A stretch of 64,000 nt of DNA, taken from Sulfurovum zhangzhouensis (GTDB lineage Bacteria; Campylobacterota; Campylobacteria; Campylobacterales; Sulfurovaceae). The notes beneath the pieces are model-generated. The model worked only from the letters and a program-made list of their open reading frames with translations, was not told the DNA's origin and made no database searches. Below are positions 46,892 to 55,791 of the stretch, one piece after another; within the stretch, counting starts at the first letter, position 1; each line of letters begins with the position of its first letter. The stretch is taken from the NCBI RefSeq assembly GCF_030347965.1, contig NZ_JAQIBD010000005.1:45268-109267 (forward strand). Direction: 5' to 3'. A program made the translations under genes and the position numbers.

Positions 46892-47815
46892 CTATTCCAT
46901 CAGTCCTGAAAGGATCTTTTCCATCCTTTTCTGTGCATCATCAAGCACTTCCAAAGATGCTTTATCATCAATTGCCATTGCACTGATCCAGTTGTAAACA
47001 GAAGGGAAAGCCACATGCATTTTGTTTTCATCTTTTTTCTTATAGAGATAAAGTGAACAAGGTGCGAATGCTCCTGCTTCTGGTCTCACTTTTGCCACGG
47101 TATAGATCACAGGCAGTTTACAGATCGAATAAACATCGTAAAAGTTATATCCTTCATAGTTATTCTCTTCAAAGTCATAGTTTAGATCACTGAATCCTGC
47201 CATAACAAATCCGTTTGGAGAGAGTTCACCCTCAAATGACATTTGAAACTCATCTTTTGTATCTTCCCAGCTGTCAGCTTCCATATCCATCTCAAAACGT
47301 GTAACACGCTCACCTACAATTGCCTTCGTTTCATACGGTAGCTTCACAAACTGACCGTTTGGCATCGCAGTTTTTAATGCTTCTTTTACCATATTACCTA
47401 TCTTAAGAAGCGTTTTATCATCTTTAGGGATACCAAGGATCGTTGCTAATGATTCAGTAGTAAGTGTAGAAACAGAGATGGTTTTTTCACCTTTTTTAGT
47501 ATAGATCGACATACTAAGCGGTGCAAAAAGACCGATCTCAGAATGTTCTTTAACCAAAGTCAATGTATCTGGTTTACTATAGAATGTAAAAAGATTATAG
47601 ACATCAAATGAGCTCTCATTAAACTGTTTTTTAAACGGGATGTTCATGTCCCTGTTTTCTGCTACAAAAAAGCCGACTTTCAAGAATGCCTCTTCTATCG
47701 TCTTAGGTGTAATTTTTCCGTCGCTGTTATCTGCTGTGAATACCTGAATATCCTGAGCAAACCCCATTGTTCCTACCACCACCAGGGCCAGTAATTTTTT
47801 TAGTAAATTTTTCAT
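46892..47815 (-). CDS. exported tandem DUF302 protein
   Basis: 307 residues: Sec signal peptide (1-20) followed by two DUF302 modules, each with an E-x-G-x-F-A-P-x-S-x-x-x-Y-x-K motif (near 95-110 and 245-260). DUF302 has been linked to sulfur and copper metabolism but has no fixed function. AAGGAAA ribosome site. Sits between two exported DsrE-like proteins, a close pattern that suggests joint work on periplasmic sulfur. Confidence 0.8.
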   Translation of the reverse strand: MKNLLKKLLALVVVGTMGFAQDIQVFTADNSDGKITPKTIEEAFLKVGFFVAENRDMNIPFKKQFNESSFDVYNLFTFYSKPDTLTLVKEHSEIGLFAPLSMSIYTKKGEKTISVSTLTTESLATILGIPKDDKTLLKIGNMVKEALKTAMPNGQFVKLPYETKAIVGERVTRFEMDMEADSWEDTKDEFQMSFEGELSPNGFVMAGFSDLNYDFEENNYEGYNFYDVYSICKLPVIYTVAKVRPEAGAFAPCSLYLYKKKDENKMHVAFPSVYNWISAMAIDDKASLEVLDDAQKRMEKILSGLME

Positions 47816-47841
47816 ATTTTTCCTTTGTCTTTAAATAATTG

Positions 47842-48288
47842 TTATGGACGGATATATATCCAGCCGCCTACTTGACGTTCTATCAGTTCAACAATACCTG
47901 CTGTAACCACATCTACACCATCAAGCAACTCTTTTTTATCGATATTGTACGTTTTCATCGTATTACCACATGCTATGAACTCAACATCATAGGTCATAAG
48001 AGATTTCAGCCGTGGCTGAAGCGTCTTGTCAAAAAAGTTCGCATCCTTCATGACTGCCTTGATCCCTTTTGAGTAGCAAACAATTGCTACTTCACATTTC
48101 TCCGGACCGTAAAATTTCATGACATTGCTTGCTGATGAAAGTACATGTGATATCTCATACTCATCATCACTGGTAATAGGGAAAACAAACTGTCTTGGAT
48201 TTTCGAGACTCGGTTTGGGATCTGCAAACTCTGTGTCAGAGATCAAAAAGCTGATAGAAAATAACAGTATTATCCATATCTTTTTCAT
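47842..48288 (-). CDS. exported DsrE-like protein (first of two)
   Basis: 148 residues: Sec signal peptide (1-18) and a DsrE-like domain with the active-site cysteine in F-I-A-C-G-N-T-M-K (near 107), a better match to the family than its partner at 46435. Likely binds sulfane sulfur in the periplasm. The start overlaps the stop of the cytochrome-thioredoxin gene by one base, so it is translationally coupled to it. Confidence 0.8.
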   Translation of the reverse strand: MKKIWIILLFSISFLISDTEFADPKPSLENPRQFVFPITSDDEYEISHVLSSASNVMKFYGPEKCEVAIVCYSKGIKAVMKDANFFDKTLQPRLKSLMTYDVEFIACGNTMKTYNIDKKELLDGVDVVTAGIVELIERQVGGWIYIRP

Positions 48289-49082
48289 TACTGTGCTCCT
48301 TTTTTTTGATATTGGTTATATTTTTCTTTAGCTTCCCTGAGTATCTCCAAATAGTCCTCTTTGATCCATGATCCAGGCACACGGTAGACCTGTTCCTGTG
48401 TCGGAGATAAAAAGAGGAAAGTGGGTGTCATTGTAGGATTGAAATCTATAGGATTTTTATCTTTATCCACATCTATCTTTACAGAGACAAACTCTTTCTG
48501 AAGCGCAGCAATAACATCAGAATCACTTAACACCTCTCTCTCCATCTTTTTACAGTAGCGGCAATGCTCTGCCGTGTAAAAGATCATGATCAACTTATTC
48601 TGTGCCAAAGCCTCTATCGAAGCTTCTTCGAACGTATAATATTTCAGGAATGTACTCTGATAGTTTTTCGGATCATAATCATACAAAAAAGATACGATCG
48701 ATTCAAACTCTTCTTCATTTAACTGCCCTTTCATACTAGGCATCGTTTCGAAATATTTTAAGATCTCAGGAAGACATACACTTTTGTCTTTATCGGGATT
48801 ATTTAAATAATCCTCTAAAAAACTCTCTATCTCCATCCGGTGCATATCCTCATCCCCGCTAGGGTCTCCTATACGGGCTTTAAGCCTATAGACTATTTGA
48901 TTGATCGTCGGAGCTTTAAGATGAAGCATCTTGTTATCAAACTCATTAAAGTTTTTTTCCAATGTACTAAAAGGGATATAGAGTTCATGACAAGAAGCAC
49001 ATTTCCTATCATAAACACTCTTACCCTCCACTCCATACATCAGCGACGATATGAGTAGAAAAGAACCCAACACTTTTAGCAT
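48288..49082 (-). CDS. cytochrome c-thioredoxin fusion, exported
   Basis: From the ATG at 49082 the protein has 264 residues: signal peptide (1-20), a cytochrome c module with one C-x-x-C-H (C-A-S-C-H, near 29-33) and a thioredoxin fold (about 150-250) with C-R-Y-C as active site and P-T-F-L as cis-proline motif. The longer open frame to 49169 would overlap the upstream gene and has no ribosome site; GAGGAAG precedes 49082. The layout is SoxW-like (thioredoxin that keeps Sox proteins active), with a haem domain added. One base from the upstream stop. Confidence 0.8.
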   Translation of the reverse strand: MLKVLGSFLLISSLMYGVEGKSVYDRKCASCHELYIPFSTLEKNFNEFDNKMLHLKAPTINQIVYRLKARIGDPSGDEDMHRMEIESFLEDYLNNPDKDKSVCLPEILKYFETMPSMKGQLNEEEFESIVSFLYDYDPKNYQSTFLKYYTFEEASIEALAQNKLIMIFYTAEHCRYCKKMEREVLSDSDVIAALQKEFVSVKIDVDKDKNPIDFNPTMTPTFLFLSPTQEQVYRVPGSWIKEDYLEILREAKEKYNQYQKKGAQ

Positions 49083-49083
49083 A

Positions 49084-50022
49084 CTACTCTTCCTCGCCCT
49101 CATACATTTCAAGCTCTGAGTAAGCATCAAGTACATTTCTTTTATGGAGTTCTTCATACATCGCGTCATTTTTATACTTTTCCATAGGAACGACTTTAGT
49201 GATATTTTCCAGGCCTACCCCTTCATCGATTGCTTCAAGGATTTTTTCTTTCATTTGACTTTGATAAGCCTTCTGGTACTCAGTTGCATGTTTATCGGTC
49301 CGTGTACCGTGTCCAGTAATGATCGTATCTGCATCAAATTCATCAATGATCTCTATGGCTTTTAAGTTACCGATTATTGAACCATCCCGCATTGATGTCA
49401 GCCTGTCATTGAAGACCAAATCACCGGTAAAGATTGCTTTTTTTTGCGGTAAATAAACGATCAAGTCACTTATTGTATGGGCTTTAGGTACCAGCTGCTT
49501 TAACACAAAATCAATGTCACCCACTTTAAATCGGGATAAATTTTGATCCACTACCTTATCAAGGGCGACAATCTGTGTACCTTCATAAGCATCTTTAGAA
49601 ACGATCTGCGAAATACGTGTCTCTTCGGGCTTGATGCTGTACGTTTTTCCAGCGATACTCTGCTCATACTCCCTTGGGCCTATGAGTAAAGCACCTTGTT
49701 GTTTATAAAAACTGTTTCCTAACCAATGATCATCATGTGCATGTGTAGTGATCACATAGTTTACAGGCAGTGAAGCGACTTTTTGCATCGCTTCATATGC
49801 CTGCTTGGCATAAGAGTAAGTTGGACCGCTATCGATAACAACATAGCTATCTTCTGTTTTTACAAAACAGGAATTGACCATGTTCCCACCATTTTCTTTG
49901 GTAATCATCTCAGGTTTCCCCCAAAAGCAATAGATATCCTCCGTTACTTTTACAGGAGACAATTGATAATCAAATGCCTCAAGCGATACCAAAGTCAAAA
50001 AAAGCAGTCCTAATCCTCTCAT
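49084..50022 (-). CDS. exported MBL-fold metallo-hydrolase (SoxH-like)
   Basis: 312 residues: Sec signal peptide (1-15) and a metallo-beta-lactamase fold with T-H-A-H-D-D-H-W-L-G-N, G-D-L-V-F and G-H-G-T-R. SoxH-like or quinoprotein-relay-type hydrolases occur beside sox genes; the reaction is not established. Follows the porin by 9 bases and precedes the cytochrome-thioredoxin gene by one, so it is in the same transcript. Confidence 0.82.
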   Translation of the reverse strand: MRGLGLLFLTLVSLEAFDYQLSPVKVTEDIYCFWGKPEMITKENGGNMVNSCFVKTEDSYVVIDSGPTYSYAKQAYEAMQKVASLPVNYVITTHAHDDHWLGNSFYKQQGALLIGPREYEQSIAGKTYSIKPEETRISQIVSKDAYEGTQIVALDKVVDQNLSRFKVGDIDFVLKQLVPKAHTISDLIVYLPQKKAIFTGDLVFNDRLTSMRDGSIIGNLKAIEIIDEFDADTIITGHGTRTDKHATEYQKAYQSQMKEKILEAIDEGVGLENITKVVPMEKYKNDAMYEELHKRNVLDAYSELEMYEGEEE

Positions 50023-50031
50023 ATTTCTCTC

Positions 50032-51558
50032 CTAGAATAGGTAGTTAAACTCTAAACGATACTCATTGTACGATGTATCAGCTTTACCTGAACTACCAGT
50101 GTCACAATCTACCAAACCTACACGCGTTTTCATATAGAAGTTTTTAGTAAATTTATACACTGTATCCAAGTGCCATACATTGCTGTCTGCTTGCACATTC
50201 GTTTTTGCATCATCAAAGTCTTGAATAGCATATCTCAAACTTGCTTCAAATTGCGGAGTGAACTTATAAGCTGCTCTCGCCATATATGATCTGGTATTTG
50301 CAAACCAGTTATACTGTGCCATTGCTCTTGTAAATCCACCTGTAGGGAAACCTCTCCACGGTGCTACGATATCTGCTTTATCAGCCACGTCAGAGTAACC
50401 GAATCTAAATAGTCCTTTTTTATCCGGCATATTCACATCGATTCTTGCAGCAAAAAGACTACTATCCAATGAATCAGCTACACCTGCATCATAACCTGTA
50501 GCAGCTTTACCTGAAAGGTTGGTATAACCTGCAACATCACCACCACCATTATCCATTTGGTGGAAATATCTGAATCCAGGTACAATTGACCATCCATTAT
50601 CCAACCCTACTGTATAGTGCGCTTCTGCCACGATATCATTAACTACACCCGGTACACTTAAGAAAGAAAGTGTAGCATTCAAGTTAGGGATAGCTTTAGT
50701 GTTGATATCTGCAACTATAAGTTCATGATCCGGATCTTCACCTGCTGCTACGAAGTTAGCATAACTGAGTCCCTTATGTACTGCTGCATCATCGTTATTA
50801 TTCCAGCTTTCGCCATTTTCATCTTTGAATGTTACAACATCATGAGCACCAGTATGGTCTCTTAACTTTTGCTGTGCAAAATAAGCAACTCTAGCCGTAG
50901 TTTTCTTAGCAACTTTTGCTTCAACACTTACCCCGTCAAATGTATTAGGGATCATTTTCGTATCATTTGAAGCTGTAAAGACAGACTCAAATAGCTGACG
51001 CCCTGCTTTAACATCAAACGTATTGTTGTTATATTCTAAATAAGCTTCACCTAGAACATGCATACCGCCATCGTAGCTTCCGCCTTTTAAAACGTCATAT
51101 CTACTAAAAGTATCTTTACCGGCTTTTGCTCCTCCGATCTCATCAACATCCATTCTCCAGAAACCCGGGTTCAACGATCCATAGTATCCCGCAGTGAAAC
51201 TAAAACCGTTCAATGCAGCTGATTTGAAGATCAAACTTCCACCTACACCCATGTTTTTGTTATCAAGGTTTCCTTTTTTTGTGACATCATCCCAAGTCTC
51301 ATGATCCCAATCCCAGTAGAAGCTATTAGATCTTAGACGCCCATAGAAGATACCGTCTTGGAACATACCTGTTAGACTGTCTGTACTACCTGGCAATACA
51401 TTGTACTCGACAACCATATTTCCTTTCAGCTTTCTTTTTACAACCTCACCTTTCTTAGCTGATACTTCAGCTTTTGCCGGTTCTAGATCACCTCCAGCCA
51501 TTACTGCTGTAGATGCCAATGCTGTTGCCGCTAAAATACTCATCCCTATTTTTTTCAT
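50032..51558 (-). CDS. outer-membrane porin (Campylobacterota OprD-like)
   Basis: 508 residues: Sec signal peptide (1-21, A-V-M-A) and an all-beta barrel with aromatic girdles, ending Y-L-F. Typical of the OprD-like/major porins of this phylum. It could let thiosulfate or small organics reach the periplasm; the location after soxB suggests a sulfur-related ligand, but this is inference. Good GAGGAG ribosome site. The 161-base gap before it contains dyads (51616-51707). Confidence 0.82.
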   Translation of the reverse strand: MKKIGMSILAATALASTAVMAGGDLEPAKAEVSAKKGEVVKRKLKGNMVVEYNVLPGSTDSLTGMFQDGIFYGRLRSNSFYWDWDHETWDDVTKKGNLDNKNMGVGGSLIFKSAALNGFSFTAGYYGSLNPGFWRMDVDEIGGAKAGKDTFSRYDVLKGGSYDGGMHVLGEAYLEYNNNTFDVKAGRQLFESVFTASNDTKMIPNTFDGVSVEAKVAKKTTARVAYFAQQKLRDHTGAHDVVTFKDENGESWNNNDDAAVHKGLSYANFVAAGEDPDHELIVADINTKAIPNLNATLSFLSVPGVVNDIVAEAHYTVGLDNGWSIVPGFRYFHQMDNGGGDVAGYTNLSGKAATGYDAGVADSLDSSLFAARIDVNMPDKKGLFRFGYSDVADKADIVAPWRGFPTGGFTRAMAQYNWFANTRSYMARAAYKFTPQFEASLRYAIQDFDDAKTNVQADSNVWHLDTVYKFTKNFYMKTRVGLVDCDTGSSGKADTSYNEYRLEFNYLF

Positions 51559-51615
51559 TCACTACTCCTCGTTCTTTATGTGATAGCTTGTTCAATTATC
51601 TGCTATACTACGATT

Positions 51616-51633
51616 TGTAATCAAAAGATTACA
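51616..51633. promoter_or_regulatory. TGTAATC-AAAA-GATTACA palindrome upstream of the porin
   Basis: Perfect 7-base inverted repeat with a 4-base spacer, about 60 bases before the porin start. Could be an operator or a small hairpin. A related GGATTACA sits upstream of the signalling genes (58907-58914). Confidence 0.4.
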
Positions 51634-51644
51634 CCTCAATGGTG

Positions 51645-51707
51645 CCCCGGCTCTTCAGTGCTTTTTTTGGACAGAAGAGACAACATGGATAGAGACGAGG
51701 CACGGGG
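51645..51707. repeat. multi-stem dyad after soxB
   Basis: CCCCG (51645-51649) with CGGGG (51703-51707) encloses CTCTTC (51651-51656) with GAAGAG (51674-51679). May lower read-through from soxB into the porin or protect the sox message; there is no clear T run on the minus strand. Confidence 0.35.
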
Positions 51708-51719
51708 TTTGATGTCAAA

Positions 51720-53492
51720 TTAACACTTGGCACCTTTTTTCGGACATCCACATGAATAATCCAATATTTTTACGTTAGATTCCATACTGATATCAACCAC
51801 TTTTTGCTTTCTGATATAGTCACTCACCACCTCATATACTGCCGGTGTCTCTTTCGCTAGATTTTCTCCTGCATTTTGAAGGTTTCCACCCCATGAAGAA
51901 ACACGGTATGTTTTATTCGGATCAAGCGGTTTGCCGCCGATCATAAAATCAGAAACCCTTTTACCTGACTCTGCAGAGATCTTGATAGAGTAGCTTGCAC
52001 CTGTCAAACGGCTCATATCCCCACCTTGCTGAAGAAGTGGATTTGCGTTGAAAACATTATCTGCAATATCCTCCATCAGTTTTGCGATCGCAGAACCTTT
52101 CAGATCAAAGGTATACACTTCCGGATAAGTGATCGCTGTCATCTCATAGACATTGTCTTTAAGGATCTTGTCACCTGGAAGCAAAGTAGTTCCCCATCGG
52201 TATCCCGGAGTAAAGACGATATCACTTTTCATCTTCTCCTGGATCGCTTGACCGATCAAAGCATCAAAAGTCGAATAGAATGTATCTCTCTTATAGAGAA
52301 TCCCTTTCGTCGTACCCAATACTTCATTGAGTTCATCGTTGTACGGTTTGTACCACTTTTCAACCAACGCTTCACCTTCCTTATCCGCCGGGATAATGTT
52401 TGAAGCAACCGGGATCAACTTGAAGTTGTAATCTACTACTTTTTTATCTTTTACCTCTATATCAAGACGTCCTACATATTTTCCGTGACTACCCGCAATG
52501 AGGATCACAGTGTTATTGATAATGATAGGTTCCGGGCTAGGATCATGTGTATGTCCACTCAGGATAAAGTCAACTCCGTTCACCTTTTTAGCAAGTTCCT
52601 GGTCTACAGAGAATCCATCATGGCTCAATACCACTACAGCATCTACATTTTTCTCATTTCTTAGTTCATTTACATACTCTTGAAGCGTCTCATGGCGCAG
52701 AGCAAAACTCCAACCTTCCGTGAAACGTTTCGGGTTTGCAGTTGAAGTGAACGGGAATGACTGTCCAATGATACCTATCTTTGCTCCACCGATCTCTTTG
52801 ATCGTATATGGAGGGAAGATCAGCTCTTCAAAATTCTCAGAGAAAGGATCATTGTCGATCACGTTTTGAGAGATGAATTCCGCATTAAGCATCTCAATCA
52901 GCTCAGCTACACGCTCTTTACCGTAAGTAAATTCCCAGTGACCGACCATCACGTCTACACCAAGGTAATTCTGCGCATCTACGATTGCTTCACCATTTGT
53001 TTTTAATGCTACTGCCGTTCCCTGCCATGTATCACCACTGTCAAGTAGAAGCACATTCTCTTTGCCTCTTTCTTTTCTCACATGGTCTACCACGGTTTTC
53101 ATATGAGCGATACCGCCCATTTTTCCAAACTTTTTAGCTAACTCTTCAAAATTACTATGCGTATCAAAGTACTGATCAAGCGTACCCGGCTCAATACCGT
53201 AATACTTCTCAAACGTCTCACCACAAATGAAACCAGGTGTTCCCACTAGATTATCTGCAGAGATCAGTGTAGAAGGTTCTCTCCAGTATAGTGGCTTTAG
53301 GTGGGCATGCAAATCACAAATGTGCAGCAACGTTGCCTTTCCTTTAGCTTCAAAAGAGACGATATCTGAAAAGGTCATATTTTTAATACGCTCTTTCCCA
53401 GCTTCACCTGCAAACAGATTAGTCCCCCCGGTTACCCCCAGAAGTCCTAATGCCGCAGCAATTTGAAGAAAGTCTCGTCTATTAATATCCAT
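51720..53492 (-). CDS. soxB: SoxB thiosulfohydrolase
   Basis: 590 residues. Twin-arginine signal (N-R-R-D-F-L-Q, near 4-10), then the 5'-nucleotidase-like fold with metal ligands in C-D-L-H-A-H, D-S-G-D-T-W, G-H-W-E-F, S-H-D-G and S-G-H-T-H-D. SoxB hydrolyses the sulfonate group from SoxY-bound intermediates, using two Mn ions. Last of the soxX-Y-Z-A-B order, 10 bases after soxA; AAAGGAAAT ribosome site. Export should use the Tat system, whose tatBC genes lie at 21.9 kb. Confidence 0.95.
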   Translation of the reverse strand: MDINRRDFLQIAAALGLLGVTGGTNLFAGEAGKERIKNMTFSDIVSFEAKGKATLLHICDLHAHLKPLYWREPSTLISADNLVGTPGFICGETFEKYYGIEPGTLDQYFDTHSNFEELAKKFGKMGGIAHMKTVVDHVRKERGKENVLLLDSGDTWQGTAVALKTNGEAIVDAQNYLGVDVMVGHWEFTYGKERVAELIEMLNAEFISQNVIDNDPFSENFEELIFPPYTIKEIGGAKIGIIGQSFPFTSTANPKRFTEGWSFALRHETLQEYVNELRNEKNVDAVVVLSHDGFSVDQELAKKVNGVDFILSGHTHDPSPEPIIINNTVILIAGSHGKYVGRLDIEVKDKKVVDYNFKLIPVASNIIPADKEGEALVEKWYKPYNDELNEVLGTTKGILYKRDTFYSTFDALIGQAIQEKMKSDIVFTPGYRWGTTLLPGDKILKDNVYEMTAITYPEVYTFDLKGSAIAKLMEDIADNVFNANPLLQQGGDMSRLTGASYSIKISAESGKRVSDFMIGGKPLDPNKTYRVSSWGGNLQNAGENLAKETPAVYEVVSDYIRKQKVVDISMESNVKILDYSCGCPKKGAKC

Positions 53493-53502
53493 AAAATTTC
53501 CT

Positions 53503-54267
53503 TTATCTTTTTAACCCTGGGATAGCAATCGCTTTTTGCTTATCCTGAGCCAATTTTGATACATAAAGTTCCAATCCAACCATCTCTTTTGAACCCATTG
53601 GGATAACAGCCAGAAGTGCATTCTCCATACATCCTTGGAATCTTCTTTGCAATGTTCTTAAGCTTGATTTCGTCATACGGTATGCCGGCCATGTCGCACC
53701 TGCACCTGCTTCACCAAGATCAGGAAGCGGCTGTGTTCTAAGTACCATACCTACGATATCTTTGCTATGGCAGCTGTTACAAGATAATCCTCTTCCGCCT
53801 CTAGGAGTCATAAATGTCTTCTCACCAAGCGCATAAGAAGCTTTCATATGCTCATTTGCATTGATATCGATATTGAACTGCTCTTCATTCGCCAATGACT
53901 TCACATAAGCAAGCATAGAAAACATTTTTGGATCTTTAAGTTTGATCTGTTCTTTTCCCTGCTCTGCCATCATAGCTTGAAGCACTTGGTCAACACCAAC
54001 AACATTTCCAAGCTTTTCTATATATCTTGGAAAAGTTGCGATATATTTTGGTAATTCATTCTCTTTTATTTCAAGGAACTTTGCCAGTGCTGCTTCACCG
54101 CCTAATTTTTCTTCAAAGATCTCTCCGCCTTCTGCTACAAAGATGTCTGCCGGATTATTTTCAAGCATCTCCTCATACATAGCTCTATCAGCATCACTCA
54201 TAGCAAACTGCTCACCAGCAGTTGCCATTGTCAATGCAAGAGCCACAGATAATACTACTCTTTTCAT
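53503..54267 (-). CDS. soxA: SoxA sulfur-compound cytochrome c subunit
   Basis: 254 residues: signal peptide (1-17), one C-x-x-C-H (Cys163, Cys166, His167) and the active-site region R-R-F-Q-G-C with Cys213, the cysteine that holds the thiosulfate-derived sulfur. Some SoxA proteins carry two haems; only one haem-binding motif is seen here, as in other single-haem SoxA forms. With SoxX it attaches thiosulfate to SoxY. AAAGGAT ribosome site; 3 bases from soxZ. Confidence 0.93.
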   Translation of the reverse strand: MKRVVLSVALALTMATAGEQFAMSDADRAMYEEMLENNPADIFVAEGGEIFEEKLGGEAALAKFLEIKENELPKYIATFPRYIEKLGNVVGVDQVLQAMMAEQGKEQIKLKDPKMFSMLAYVKSLANEEQFNIDINANEHMKASYALGEKTFMTPRGGRGLSCNSCHSKDIVGMVLRTQPLPDLGEAGAGATWPAYRMTKSSLRTLQRRFQGCMENALLAVIPMGSKEMVGLELYVSKLAQDKQKAIAIPGLKR

Positions 54268-54270
54268 CTC

Positions 54271-54612
54271 TTATCCTTTCGGTTGAAGTTTTTTACTCTG
54301 ACTGCCTTTTTCACCTGTATTGTCTGTATACTCTACTGTGATCTTTCCTTCTCCCGGTACTTTCAGATTCACTGAAAAATAAGGATTTGTTGATACAGTT
54401 TCCCATACTTTCATTGAAGTGAAAGGTTTTCCATCCAAAAAGAAAGTGATATTGTCGATATATTTTGCAGGAATGATATTTCCTGTTTTCTTATCTTTTT
54501 GCATTCCCGTATCCATTGGGTGAATGATGATAAAATCGACATTAATAATGTCACCGACGCTATACTTTTTTGGTTTTATTTTGATCATTGATCGTCTTTT
54601 TTCTTCTGCCAT
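54271..54612 (-). CDS. soxZ: SoxZ sulfur-carrier scaffold
   Basis: 113 residues, a small beta-sandwich with no signal peptide (H-P-M-D-T-G, Y-I-D-N-I-T-F and the N-P-Y-F block are typical). Forms the SoxYZ complex and is exported with SoxY as a heterodimer. No cysteine is present, as expected. AAAGGAT ribosome site. Confidence 0.93.
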   Translation of the reverse strand: MAEEKRRSMIKIKPKKYSVGDIINVDFIIIHPMDTGMQKDKKTGNIIPAKYIDNITFFLDGKPFTSMKVWETVSTNPYFSVNLKVPGEGKITVEYTDNTGEKGSQSKKLQPKG

Positions 54613-54660
54613 TTTTTATCCTTTTATATTTTTCTATTATCTTTCGTCTATCTTATTGGA

Positions 54661-55134
54661 TCAACCACATCCACCGATCGTTACTTTAACGCTCTTAGCA
54701 GCACTAATGAAACTACCGTCACTTAACTCTACAAGTGCTACCACTTCTTGTGTCTTTGCCAATTTTACACGTGTTGCAAAAAATCCCTTTCCATTTAGAG
54801 GTGTAAGCATAACGTCCGCTGTTCTTGAATTGCTATTCTCTTTAGCAAGTACATGGATCGCTTTCACATAGTTGTTTTCTTCCATCGGATGGTCTACATC
54901 AACTTTTACCGGTACAACAGCACCGTTCTCTGCAATCTCCGGAACTGTTAAAGAGACTTTTGGACTTTCAGTAGCACCTTTTCCTCCAGTGATCGTATCA
55001 ACTGCCGTTTTGTAATCCATAGCATTTGGACTTTGAATTTTCTTCTTTTCTTCTGCACTCAAGAGTGAAGGTGTCATCGTCGCTGTTACGGCAGATACCG
55101 CACACAAACCTTTTAGAAAACTTCTTCTTTTCAT
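54661..55134 (-). CDS. soxY: SoxY sulfur carrier protein
   Basis: 157 residues. Twin-arginine-type signal (K-R-R-S-F-L-K-G, 2-9), a beta-rich domain, and the C-terminal swinging arm G-G-C-G with Cys156, where sulfur is bound. The usual end is G-G-C-G-G; here one Gly is missing. Twenty-one bases after soxX; AAAGGAAT ribosome site. Confidence 0.93.
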   Translation of the reverse strand: MKRRSFLKGLCAVSAVTATMTPSLLSAEEKKKIQSPNAMDYKTAVDTITGGKGATESPKVSLTVPEIAENGAVVPVKVDVDHPMEENNYVKAIHVLAKENSNSRTADVMLTPLNGKGFFATRVKLAKTQEVVALVELSDGSFISAAKSVKVTIGGCG

Positions 55135-55155
55135 TTTTATAATTCCTTTTTTCTT

Positions 55156-55707
55156 CTATTTTTTAGACATAACATATGCGGTAAGATCACAGATCTCTTG
55201 TTCATTGAAAAGACCAGTAGTAAGATTCACTGTCATATGGGTAGTTGGATTATCGATTCTAGGATCAGCGATCTTCTGGTAAACAAATGCAGTATCTCTG
55301 ATCTGTGTATCGACAAATAGTGTTTTATAGTTTGAAAGATCAGGTCCGATATTCCCGCCGCCTACTGCACCTTCAATATTGTGACAAGCAACACAGTTAC
55401 CGAACTGTTTTGGCTCTTTTTTACCATTCTTTTCTGTAAACTTTACAAGTCCTTTAGGAGGTGTGGCTTTGGCTTTCTCTCCATTTAGGTTATGAAATAT
55501 GTATTTCCCTCTAGCAATCGACTCTTGATCATTAAGATTGCATGATTTAGGCAACGTATAAGTTGTAGCTGCTTTCAAAAGATCTTTTTCAATGATCTTT
55601 GCTGCATCAGGCATCTCATACGACTTTGTCAAATCCGCTGCATACACAGTAGTTAATGCTGTCATTAACAGTGCTGAGCATGTTAAATATTTGACTTTTC
55701 TTTGCAT
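55156..55707 (-). CDS. soxX: SoxX cytochrome c subunit
   Basis: 183 residues: signal peptide (about 1-23), one haem site C-V-A-C-H (Cys105, Cys108, His109) and a likely sixth ligand Met in T-H-M-T-V-N. Partner of SoxA. A GTG at 55713 is in frame, but AAAGGAG lies five bases before the ATG at 55707, which is taken. First gene of the sox block; the 84-base gap to the kinase stop is short enough for read-through or a small promoter. Confidence 0.93.
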   Translation of the reverse strand: MQRKVKYLTCSALLMTALTTVYAADLTKSYEMPDAAKIIEKDLLKAATTYTLPKSCNLNDQESIARGKYIFHNLNGEKAKATPPKGLVKFTEKNGKKEPKQFGNCVACHNIEGAVGGGNIGPDLSNYKTLFVDTQIRDTAFVYQKIADPRIDNPTTHMTVNLTTGLFNEQEICDLTAYVMSKK

Positions 55708-55791
55708 TGACACTCCTTTAATTATTTAGTTCAGGAAGCATCTTAACAAAGAAGTGTAAAAAAAATATAAATATTTATAAATTATGAAAAA

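Noticed and set aside
48288..49169. Longer start (293 residues) for the cytochrome-thioredoxin gene
   Set aside because: It would overlap the MBL gene by about 85 bases and has no ribosome site; the ATG at 49082 has one and exposes the signal peptide.
51645..51707. A riboswitch between soxB and the porin gene
   Set aside because: The dyads are short and imperfectly nested, and there is no clear expression platform. Kept as a low-confidence repeat.
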